From the NCBI GenBank assembly GCA_013399115.1, contig VXAA01001087.1:62001-126000 (forward strand): DNA of 64,000 bases, in the 5' to 3' direction. Shown one piece after another: positions 38,207 to 49,700 of this stretch; positions within the stretch are counted from its first letter, which is position 1, and every line of letters begins with the position of its first letter. The notes below the pieces were generated by a model, which saw only the letters and a program-made list of their open reading frames with translations, was not told the DNA's origin and searched no databases. The translations under genes and the position numbers were made by a program. This DNA is from Anseranas semipalmata (lineage: Eukaryota > Chordata > Aves > Anseriformes > Anseranatidae).

Positions 38207-38497
38207 CTGGAAAGAGCAGTGAAAAAACATACATTGCAACCACATAGAGCCTCACTGAGGAGTCTGGGCCTCCAGCTGCTCTTAGCTGCACAGATCACTC
38301 CTAATCCAGTGGAGGAGTGAGCTTCCTGCAGCAGAGGGCTGTGTGCTGTGTCCTGCTGCCTGGACAGACACAACTACAGAGTGCAGTCAGTAGAAACCCA
38401 CAGAGGTATCACAGCTTATGTTGTTGTGTCAACACAAAGGAAGCAGAGTTAAGACCAGCAGCAGTTGATCACATACCAGCTGTATGATGGCCCTTAC

Positions 38498-38586
38498 CTC
38501 ATAGCCCAGAGGCTGCCCAGATGAAGGAGAGAGCTTGTACTCCAGGGTCACATAGCACATTGCATGCATGGGACTCCAGCTTCTGC
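38498..38586 (-). CDS. Candidate exon S of an unidentified minus-strand gene
   Basis: A T-rich tract ending TTCCTGCAAG (or GGCAG four bases further) precedes a frame reading SWSPMHAMCYVTLEYKL and SPSSGQPLGYE, closed by a strong donor GAG|GTAAGG. It is followed in phase by exon D. I do not recognise the family. It may belong to the same gene as 29450-29549 and 28680-28894, about 9 kb downstream. Confidence 0.3.
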
Positions 38587-39155
38587 CTTGCAGGAAAGGA
38601 AAAAGGCTTTTTTGGGAAAAGCCCAAGGCTCTTCCATATTTGAACAGCATCTAGACCTAAGGACTGGGCTTTCAGAAGCTATCTAGACAGAGAGTTGTCT
38701 ATACTGGGGAGCAGTGAAATGCCAAGAAAGAGAGTATTAGAAGTTAAAAGCAACTTACACAGTATATTAAGGTGGTGGGCTCAGAATGTTTCTCCACCAG
38801 GATCCACCACAGCCTGCAGATCTCTGCCAGACAGGACATCTCAGAACCTTCCCACTCAGCTCCTTCCTCTCCCACACTGAGCCAAACCCCTTGCAGGTAG
38901 GGTGACAGACCAATGCTTCCTCTCCATGATGGCCTACAGATGGTTAAATGATGGAAGTTGGGAGGGCCAGAGTGCATTTATGAAGTTGGGCCTGGTTGGT
39001 GAGACAGAGCCATGGCTTGGCTTAAGGCTCAGAGCAGCTGTTTGTCTCCAGGACACTGAATGTTGTAGCAGATTGGCAAAAACTGACAGGAAATATGGGT
39101 GTCTAGGGGACAGATGCTATTACCTTGGATGACAGAGACAAATTCACAAGGGAGT

Positions 39156-39768
39156 GAGCAGAAGGGAGATGGGAAAGCAGACTTCAGGCTGCTTGGAACT
39201 AGTTAGTAAGCTCCCCTGGGAATCTGCTTTTGAAGGTATTGGGGTCCATCAGTGCTGGTTACTTTTTAAGTGCCATCTCTTAAGCACAGGAGCAGGCAAT
39301 TCTAAAGTGTTGGAAGTCAAGCAGGCAGAGGAGAAGGCCGACTTGGCTGAGCAGGGATCTTCTAGATCTTAGGCAGAAAAGGAAAGTGTATGGCCAGTGG
39401 AAGCAAGGTTGGGCAACATGGGAGTACTACAGAGATGCTGTTCACCATTGTAGGGAGAAAATTCATGTTCAAAGTTCAATTAGAGTTGAAGCTGGCCAGT
39501 ACTGCGGGGGAAAACAAAAAGGGCTTTTTTTTAAGTATGTTAACAGCAAAAGGAGGACCAGAGAAAAACATTTATCCATTAATTGATGAGGTTGGTCACC
39601 CCATGAACAGGGACATAGACAAAACAGAGACATTTAGTGCCTTCTTCACCTCTGTCTTCAACACCAATGATGGGCCCTGGGACCCCTGGAGCCCTGAGTT
39701 AGAGGACTATGAGTATTTACCGGGAACGGTAAATCCAACTTGGGATAGTCAATGATTCTATGAAAGGT
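39156..39768 (+). mobile_element. CR1 LINE fragment with internal deletion, plus orientation
   Basis: Plus-strand frames show CR1 ORF2 wording: LPWESAFEGIGVHQCWLLFK, then after a frameshift WKQGWATWEYYRD, LELKLASTAGENKKGF and FFTSVFNTNDGPWDPWSPEL. At about 39732 the sequence jumps to the CR1 3' terminus (CCAACTTGGGATAG...ATGATTCTATGA), so most of the reverse transcriptase region is deleted. Frameshifts show it is inactive. Confidence 0.88.
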
Positions 39769-42700
39769 CTCCTGAAGAGCTGTGGGCCATGAAAAGTCCT
39801 GTGCCTGTGGACACACAGTTACTGCCCAGGAACCTGCTGTGGGTGAAAGGCGTACGCCACAGAAAGACTAATGTGGTAAGAAAGGGTTAGGCTCATGGAC
39901 AGTATCTTAAAACTTAACAGGAGAAAAAGGATCCTACAGAAGATGGGGGAAGAGAAATGAGGTCATGATTATGAGAGACAGCTTGGGAGCAGGAAAGGGA
40001 AAACAGGCCTGAGAGCTGTCCTGTGACTGTGGATCCTGGAGAGACAGAGGCGAGGTGTTCTCTGGCTTGAGAGAGGCTTGAGGACAAAGGCGAGGAGCTG
40101 TGTTTCCCAGGTGGGCATGCAAAAAAAGGGGATTGACAGCCCAAAAGCACGGCTGGAGAAGCAAGTAGGAAAGAAAGTGAACACATGGAAAGAGTCTCAG
40201 GGAGCTAGTGCCAGAGTGGAATTCCCCAGCGTCCAAACCACAGCTGGAAAAGGACAGCGGAGACAGTGCAGAGAGTAAGGAATTGCAGAAAAACATCTGC
40301 TGAGAGCCAGGCAGAGCATGGGGCAGGTGTTTCATAAACCTAAGGAGCTAAGAGCACTCAGGAAAGAGAGATCTGCCCAGGCCATAAAGGGGGACACATT
40401 TTATAGCATTTGTGGAAAATTCTAGCCCTACTTAATCTCCTGGGGCTTCTGTAAGATCATGACACAGAGAAAGGGACTAAACAGGAAAGAATTAGAGGAA
40501 AATGCCTCTCCTCTGGCAGCCACTATGGCTGTGCCAGGAGCTAGCAGCAGCAGCTGTGGAAAAGCCAACCCTGCCTCCCCCTCCTTCGGCCGCCTCTATA
40601 AACACACAGAGCTTACTCAGAAGATTAGAAGGGAACGGGGCAAAAGACAACAGAGTCTCTTTTGTAACAGGAAGGATTATGGCATCAAGTGACCGGCTGC
40701 AGCTCCCAAGTGGTTTTCAGGCTCTTTAGCACACCGTGTCTGTCAGGTTCAATACCCCACAAAGCAAGAGGAGGAGGGCTGTGGCACTGGCCACAAAGGA
40801 TCCAGCAAGGACACACGCAGGACCAATCCTTCACCACCTCCAGTGCAGCTCAGGAGCCTATGACTGTGAGTATCTAGTCCTCACAGGAGCAGATAGATTC
40901 CTTCAAAGATTAGCTGATTGATCTGTCTATCTTCCTATGCATCTATAAACTTATCACTCTTCTCACTCTATCTGTCCTCTGTATTTGTTCTCTGCATTTG
41001 CAGTAGGTGTTTGTGTCTGTTTCCAGTGCTACGCCGTGGGTAACACAGCTTATACAGGCAAATCTGGCTTGCTATTGTGAGATCTTGATCATTGTGGACT
41101 CCCACAGTCTGATTAGTGTCAGTTGATCCCCAGGTGCGACGGTCAGTTCAGATGGATCAGCCAGGCTGATGCAGGCAGTGACAGGGAGTATACACAGGGG
41201 TGGCAGTGCTGCACTGTCCCGTGGCCCTGTAGGGAGTGGGCAGTGTGGGCTCTGCACAGATGGCTCTTCCTCCCCGGACTGACACCGTTTTGCCAGTGCC
41301 GGTGCTGCGGCAAGCTGCCTCACACCATGAACCTCAAGCCCAAATGATACCATGAGTGTGCCAGCTGCCAAGTGACAACTGGGGCCATACCACATAGATT
41401 AGCAGGCAGGCAGGGAACTGCCTTGAGCATGCAGAGCTGAAGACAAAAGCACTAGGAAAAATCCCCATATCCTGTGCCTGAGCAGAACTGCATAGAGGTG
41501 GGTGACATCCATTATTTACATGGACAAGAGCTGAAGTTTTCCATGTTTGGTAAAAAGGGAATCTGTTTTTGAATTACGCAATGAAGAGTCTCCCTGAGCA
41601 CTTTCAATACCAAAAGTGTAGAGAAAACAGCCTGCTTCCTGTAAGCGGCCCCCAACAAATTTGTATGTTTCCATACATTTCTCATCTATATAGCCCAAGT
41701 GTATACTGGATCTAGGCCAGTTAAAAAAAAACACTCTTCTCAGTTCTGTGCAGTAGTCAAAAATACACATGGAAAGGGCATGAATGTGTATGAGTCTCTA
41801 GCGAAAGATGCATTTGTGCAGCTGGGGAGCTCTTGGCAGAGCAGGTGCCAGCTCCGTCCCTCCAGTGTAATCTATGAGAGGGGATTCAGGGAGAGTTTTG
41901 ACAGAGAAACCCGAAGAAGAAGCAGCACCGAGAAGCCAGAGTCAGAATAAAGATGCTATTTGTTGAAGCAGCCAACAGACTGCAGTTTTTCTTCACAGCA
42001 CCAGCTTACTGGGACCCAAGTTTTCCCCACCCAACAGTAAGTCTTTCACTGAGATGCTTAAATGAGGAGGATGGACACAAATTCACCTGCCCCCAGCTGC
42101 TGCTATAGACCAGTAAGGTCTGAATCGTCCCTGGAAGTATTTGTTTGTCTCCATCATTCAGGGAAGAGCCCAGGACCCCTGAACTATTAACATCAGTATC
42201 ATTGCAATGTCTATGTAACATCCTGGTAATGTGTTTTGATTTAGAAATTCCAACAGTTTTCACATTGGATAATTATTAATGAAACAATCCATGCTTGCCT
42301 GGCATGGATTACACTGGCTTGTTTTTTTACAGCTTCAGGCTTATGTGAATGTCAGTCTGATAATTAACTGATGATTAATAACTATTTATCTAGGTTTAGA
42401 CAAGAAGAAGTGCAGTGGAGTTGCTGCGTGATTGGGAAGCATTTCGTGAGCCTGAATGCCTTTTTTCTTTTAGCATGATTTATTGTGCAATGTATGGTTG
42501 AAAGAGTGGAGAGGTGAAGTTGCGGGAATTTGTGCTCTGTGAACCTGGCCAAACTCCAAACTCCATCCTTCAGTTCTCTAACAGGGAAAGCTGTTCTGCC
42601 TGCAGGGACAGGACCAAACAGATGACCTGGAGGAAGGAGTACATGGAGCAAACTGGGCTGTAACAGCTCACAAGGCACAGCAGCACTGGCAAATTCCACC

Positions 42701-43580
42701 ATAAATTGCACGTTGAAGTAGTGTGTTGGTATAGATATATTGGTAGCTGATGTTCTTTGAGTTAAGTAATAGAATAAACATGGATTTGTAATCTTAAACC
42801 CCCCTCCTGCCATGCTTAATGAATTTTTAGTTCAGCATGTACATAAACAATCAGGCAAGTCTAATAACAGGAATTACATTTTACAAAGAGAGATAATTAA
42901 TCTGGGCAGAAAAATAGTCCAGATATACCCCCCCGGCCCAAATTTAAAGACAGCTCTACTTGTTAGGCAAGTGCTACAAAAACTGTCAAATCTCCAGAGG
43001 TACCTTCATCTGGATCAGCACCAAGGAGTCTCTCAGGGGCTTTTGCTTTTCTTTGAATGTTTTTTTTTGCCAGCAGTATTCCAGGAAGACACTTTCCAAC
43101 AAGCAGATTTACAGAAACAGCTTATTTGAAGCAAAAACTGCAAGAAAAAAAAAAATGAGGTAAGCAACTTTGGAGTTTGTGACCCTGAGAATTAATCTTA
43201 AACAACCATTTTGTGCACATGGGCTCTGCCGATTCCAACCAAACAGCTCCACTTGAACACTGACAATCAAACACTTGAAACTGAGGGCTCCACCAGAAAG
43301 TGTGTTCTTTATCATTGTAACCAGTTCACATTCAGTTAAAGAATGGGAAAAAGATGGTAAGCACACCAAAATAATTGCCCACCATAAACTTCTTCCTGGT
43401 TCTCTACCTTAACAACTTCATCTGACCTGTCTTTTGATCTCAGCTCAGTCTTTCTTTCTCTCATTCATTCTTCCTTTCTCCCATCTTGCTTGCCTGCTGG
43501 GACACTTGAGGTTTCTCTGTCTCCTACCTCTGTGCAGGCTTGCTGGCAGCTTCAATATCTGCTCATTTTGTGTCCCTACT
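39769..43580. other. BEST1 upstream region and 5' non-coding part
   Basis: No coding exon was recognised. BEST1 in mammals has a non-coding first exon, which should lie here. Two candidates are visible: a TATA box at 40597-40603 with a GACT|GTGAGT donor at 40866, and a segment ending in ATGAG|GTAAGC at 43158. Neither can be proved from sequence alone. Confidence 0.4.
40597..40603 (+). promoter_or_regulatory. Candidate TATA box for BEST1
   Basis: TATAAAC preceded by GC-rich CGGCCGCCTC and followed by a plausible first exon ending in a donor at 40866. A TAATCT homeodomain-type site lies about 165 bases upstream. Assignment to BEST1 is inferred from orientation and distance (3 kb). Confidence 0.25.
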
Positions 43581-43590
43581 AGGAACTGTG

Positions 43591-43742
43591 ATGACAGTGA
43601 CATACACCAACCGTGTGGCTGATGCCCGCCTAGGCACCTTCTCACAACTCCTGCTCCAATGGAAAGGCAGTATCTACAAACTCCTCTACTCTGAGTTCCT
43701 TATTTTCATCTCTCTCTACTTTGCCATCAGTCTTGTCTACAG
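43591..43742 (+). CDS. BEST1: BEST1 coding exon 1 (human exon 2)
   Basis: ATG at 43591, nine bases after the acceptor CCCTACTAG. Encodes [15 protein letters not shown] through the first transmembrane stretch (residues 1-50). 152 coding bases as in human. Donor GTGGGC. Confidence 0.96.
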
Positions 43743-46700
43743 GTGGGCATCCTTACACTAACACTAACACAACCCCTCACTCTCAGCCTGTCCTGAAGCA
43801 GGACAACTGAGCAACACAGGACTGGAGCAGAGGTCCTGGTAAAAAAAACTGGCCAGACACTTGCCAGCCTCTGTTCAGAGGAGGAAAGGAAAGGTCCTTC
43901 CTCACTGCTCCAGTATGGCTTAGCAGCTGACAGATTTCCTTTTTTCTGGCCTGGAGAGGAACATAGTTCCTCTTCCTGGGGATGAAGAGTTGCATTTGAT
44001 GATTACCTAAGCAGAATGGTATGTAGAGACCAAGGCTGAACTAGTACTGGAGATGTTCCACAGTGAGAAGCATTAGGAGAGAATTTCCCTTACTTACACA
44101 ACAGGCAATACTGTGGCTACATTTGTGAGAGCAGACATCAGCTCTGGGACTGCAGACCTGTGATAAGGCAACTATATTCTGTGTCTGGTCTGGTTTTAGT
44201 GAGGAAAGCCAGGGACCTCCCCTAGCTGGGTCAATGTGTACAGATGCAGCATGGAAGCAGGAAAGCAGCTCTAAGAAAGAGGCAGGAACTCATGTCAGAA
44301 CAGCCATTGCTGGCATGAGCAGAGCTTGGACTGACATTTTGCGGGATATTAAATGAATTGTGGTGCACATCCAAGCACTGTGGCAAACCCCTGATACCAG
44401 ATAGCACTCTGAGAAACATAGGGGTCCCTGATCAGACTACATCATTTACTGCACATTTTCTGTTGGTGACCACTTCTGGCTCCTTTGGACATGTCAGCAG
44501 GGTGTTTTGGATGGACCCTTCCTGGGGGAGGCGGGCTGATGTCCTAGGCTGTTCACCCACATCATCCCCAGTCTCACAGAGTGGCCATACTGTGGCTACA
44601 CATCCTTGGCTTCCCTTGCCAGACTCCTATCCCAGCAGGCCCAACAAGATACAGTCTCTTATTTGAGGCTGATGCCTCTCTTTCTCCCTTATAGGCTGAT
44701 CCTCAGTGAAAGCCAAAGGCTGATGTTTGAAAAGCTGGCACTCTACTGCAACAGCTATGCTGAGCTAATCCCTGTGTCCTTTGTGCTAGGTAAGGAGCTC
44801 TGACCGTGAACATGCAGGGAGGGGAAAGGGGCACCATTTCTTCTCTCTGGTTTGACATAATTCTGCAGGTAGGCAGGATTCACTGAGCAGTTCCCTCCCT
44901 CTGCCTTTGTAAAACTCCCCAAGCAAAAAGCATGATTTCATGTTGTAGCTGTGAGGTATGCACACAGCTTACACTGTCCAGATGTACAGGCATGTTCTGG
45001 GTTCTGCCAGGAGGGCAGAGACCAAATATCTCCAAATAAACTGTGAAAGCCAGACTCTAGCTTTAGCATGGAGATCTGAATTGCCTTCCAGGCATGCCTT
45101 CACTCATATCCATAAGGGCAGTGCCAGCCTTCCTACACAAGACCATGTACAACTCCCACTCCTTCAGGCTGGCTAATTTGCTCAGCTCACCTCTAGGTTT
45201 CTACGTGGCTCTGGTGGTGTCCCGCTGGTGGGCTCAGTACGAGAGTATCCCATGGCCTGACCGCATCATGAACTTGGTCTCCTGCAACGTGGATGGGGAA
45301 GATGAGTACGGGCGTCTCCTGCGTCGCACCCTGATGCGCTACAGCAACCTGTGCAGCGTGCTGATCTTGCGCTCAGTCAGCACTGCTGTCTACAAGCGCT
45401 TCCCCAGCATGGAGCATGTCGTGAGGGCAGGTCAGTACTGGTACTGCCTTCTGCACAACTTCTTCCCCAGGCAGACCACAGCACCTTGCTGTTGTGCTTG
45501 GGGCAAAGAGCTCTGTAAATGGCCACTTGACCTCCACACTGGAATAGGGAAAGTGCTGCAACATGCCCTGCTGATGTCTGCCGTGAGTGCTAGGCATGTG
45601 CTCATGCACTAGTCGTGCTCTTCTGAAATAACCAACTGTTTATGTTTCCCTATTCCACAGCATGCTTGTTCCTACTTGTGGCTGGAATGCTTATTTAAAA
45701 GGTGAAGCATCTCTGCCCAATTTTTTTATGTAAGGAGAGTGGAACCACCAGGTCTGTGAATGCAGATATGCTGCAGGTCACAGGGCAGCCCTGGCTGATC
45801 AGATTCTTGTAACTGTGGTGCAGCAATTTCACTGGCAGCTGCTTACCCTGCACTGACTGGGTGTGTGGGAAGAGCAGAGCTCTCTGCAGTAAATGACCTT
45901 ATGCAGAGGTCTACATCAGAGCATGAGCAGACTGCTACCAAGTTGTATGTTTGTCCTCTCTCAGGGTAACAGTTTTCTACTAGGCAGGTGAGAACTGGGA
46001 GACACTGACCTAAACAGACCACAGACTTTAAATGCAGGGCTCCCTGAATTCTCTCTGAAGATGCTCCTCAAGGTACAACATTTTCCAGTCTGCCCACAGG
46101 GAGATGTCTGCAACTGCCCTAGTCATCTGGGCTCCCTTTGCAATCCAGAGAGAGAAACAGGCAAGTCTAGAACACAAGTTACCACATTCTCAACAGATGT
46201 CTAAGTATGCTAGGCAATTGTACCCTCAGCAGTACTGTATCTCCCTGCTGGCTGTGATCTGGTCAGATATGCTGCAGGCACCCAAAGGCTACAGCTTCCT
46301 CATGATGGGGAGCAGAGGGGGAGGCACTGTTCTCTCTGGTGACCAGCAATAGGACCCAAACGAACGGCACGAAGCTGTGTGAGGGGAAGTTCAGGTTGGA
46401 TATTAGGAAAAGGTTCTTTACTGAAAGGGTGATCAGGCACTGGAACAGGCTCCCCAGGGAAGTGGTCACAGCACTGAGCCTGACAGAGTTCAAGAAGCAT
46501 TTGAACAATGTTCTCAAACATAAGGTTTAATTTGTAGGTAGTCCTGTGTGGAGCCAGGAGTTGGACTCAATGATCCTTGTGAGTCCCTTCCAACTTGGGC
46601 TATTCTATGATTCTATGAAATGAGATAAATCCTGCTTCTTGCACCTCTATAAATCAATGTTTTAACAAGACTTGTCATCCTTTTATGTGTCTCCCAAAGG

Positions 46701-49700
46701 CTGAGTGCGCAAGTCTTTCCTGTGATTATCAGGAGAGCTAAGGTGAACACGTGAGATTTAGATGGTTTTATTTCTTACCAGATCAATTCCTTTCTGCTCT
46801 CTATGGCCACTCCTCTCCCATCTACTTTTTTCTACCCAGGTCTCATGACACCAGAAGAGCACAAGAAATTTGAGAGCTTGAATTCCCCCCACAACAAGTT
46901 TTGGATCCCATGTGTGTGGTTCTCCAATCTGGCTGTGAAGGCAAGGAATGAGGGGAGGATCCGTGACAGCGTGCTGCTCCAGGGCATCCTGAATGTGAGT
47001 GACAGAGTCAGTAGGCAACTGTCTGAGATCTTCATCCAGTCCTCTGGGTAGAACTACAGGGGTTTCCAGAGGTCAGGCAAGGAACAGGAATGTTGAGGTC
47101 GGATGTCCAGAAAGTGAGCCAGGCCTGTCCCTGGGGATATTTCATTAATTTTGATGGGAAATACCTCCACTGCTGCTCTCCAGCTCATGACAGAATAGAG
47201 CTTTTCATGGCCCACTGACACGTTAGCAATACCACACACAACAGAGGCAAGAGGAGTGCAACACCTTTCTCAAAAAATGGGACTGGGAGGAACCATGTGA
47301 CTTACATCTAGGTGTAGTAATGGGAGACAAGCATGTAGCAGGTCCTGAACCAACCTTCCTCCAGCCTTCACACGCTCCAGGGCAGCCATTCGCAGCGCCC
47401 AATGGAGGTCTCTAGGATACAGCTGGAAAGCCACAAGGAAGCAGAGCATGTATCTGGAAGAGACCAGGAGAAGTCAAAAGCATCTTCAACAAACAAGGTC
47501 CCTGAGGAGAACTTCACTATTGAAAACCCTTGGATAGTCCTGGGAAGCAGGCCTTACTGCACAGGCAAGACCTGGCAATGATTCCTGAACAGCTGCAGAT
47601 TAAAAAACGCTGCTTCAGAGCAGCTCATCCTCCCTAATATTCATGTACAGAGAATTACATTGTTTCTGTTACCTGGAGTGAGATTCATCCCTCTGGGCTA
47701 TATTTATCTAGACTCACTATATAGTCAGAAGAGAGAGAGTGATACTTTTAAGACATTCTTTGCCTAACCTGTTGAGCTGCTCATTTTGTGAGGAGAGAAA
47801 CTCTACTATGAAGTGAGCTATGAAGGGACCCTGATCTCAGGTGGAGAAATCCAGGCAGCAAGGACTTCCTCCAGAGCAAGTGTGAGACCCTGCTGGTTGT
47901 CTGCTCAGGAAAGGCTGGACACCAACGGAGCAGGAGTCCTGGCTGAGTCCCACCTTCCAGAGGAGGTGTGGGCCAGAGGGAATGGGCTGGAGAGGGTCAG
48001 TGTCCTCAGCGAGGACATGCAGAGTTAGTGCCAACAGGACATTCCTTTCCCCCGCTGCAGGAACTCAACACTTTGCGCAGCCAGTGCGGGCGGCTCTATG
48101 GGTACGACTGGATCAGCATCCCCCTGGTCTACACTCAGGTGAGAAAGGATTTCCCCAACACCTACGGCTCCACTACCTGCCTGTGCATGCTGCAAGGGAA
48201 CCCACACCTGCCCTACACAAGGACCATGCTGATGCTACTCCTCATCCACACCTATACACATAGCCCCATGCTGTCTCTCTCACGTATGTAATCCAGCAGC
48301 ACATGCTCAGCCCAGCCTTATTTCTATACTACACAGCCACCTCTACAGAAACACACACTCTCCAAGGGTAATTAGTTACCTGTGATGTGCTCCACGTGGT
48401 ACACAGAAAATACAGATATACGCTCATCCTCTCCCTACAGAGCTGAGATCTGTCTGCCAGCAAATCTGCTCCAGCACATAGGGCAGTTCTGATGAAGTTA
48501 TGCCACATGTGTAAAAGAGAGCTTTGTGTGTGTACTCAGCTGCTTAAGAGCTCCCTCAATACAAATCCAGACAGATGCTTTAGCACCAACTTGCTCGTTT
48601 GTCTCACACAATCCAGCTGCTCAGGTAACACTAATGCACTCTGCCATGAAATGGGAACCACTTCCATTCATGCAGTGCTGAAGCTTAACAGGGAACACAT
48701 TGGGAAACTACATTCCTGCACAGACACCAGTATCCTGCAAACTAGGAGCAAAAGCAATATCATAGCATGTTGAACTAGCATCCCAAACTTACCTTTGGGG
48801 TGGCATGCTTTGCCCCTGTGGGCCTGGCACAGTGCTGCAGACCCCTGCCAAGAAGCCCCTGAGCAGAAGAGCACAGCTTCACCAAAGCCTTACAGCAGCA
48901 AGGAGAGCTTCAGCTACTGAGATGGTCAAGAAGAAATGTGGGGGCACAGAGGGGAGGTACCACTGTAGTCTAGGTCCACAAAACAGAGCCATGTCAGGCT
49001 GTAGAAAAGACTGGGCCCAAACTGGCAGCTCCTCTGGCAGCTTCACTCACATCTTGAAGTTGTGAGCAGGGTTTGCCAGATAGTCTGGACAATGTCTTTG
49101 TCCTCTCTGCAGTGCACAACCCATTTTTCTACAGGTGCCCGTCCATATTGCAAAGTCTGTCATTGCAGGCACTCTGTAACCTGCCCATCATGAAACAGCC
49201 CTGTGCTGTTCACTGCAGGGAACTGCATGGCCAGCTCAAGAGTCTTGTGATGCTGGGTGTTTGTTTTGAACCCCCCCGCTTGCTGCATGAAAAGATGATA
49301 AAAGTCTCAGCTGCTATTAATTTGAATAGGGGAAGTTCCCAGTCCCGTGATTACAGAGGAAAGCACAAAGCTCATTGTAGCCTGAAATCTGGGCAAGCAA
49401 GCAGGCAAATACAAAAATATTCATCATTAGGACCAGGAAGGAGTCAGTCCCGAGCTGGCAGCAATGCTCAGGATTCCCCTCACAAATTTGGAAGGGGCCT
49501 ACCAGCATGGACTGAGCCATGAGGGGCTCAAGAGAAATATCAGGAGAGGCAAGCGTACCTTAAATCATCAGCAGACCAACCATGCAGCCATGTGTCAGTT
49601 CTTTAAGCTCCTTCCATCCAGGATGTGATGTGCCACCTTCTACCACCATCTTTCTGTGATGTCTACACAGATGTCATTCAGGGGCAGCATGGAATGGTAT

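Noticed and set aside
42382..42813. 143-codon minus-strand frame upstream of BEST1
   Set aside because: No motif and no convincing splice signals; mixed composition consistent with chance.
48800..48835. Short minus-strand segment with a GTAAGT donor in BEST1 intron
   Set aside because: Too short to judge, and its phase does not fit the antisense segment at 47306-47453.
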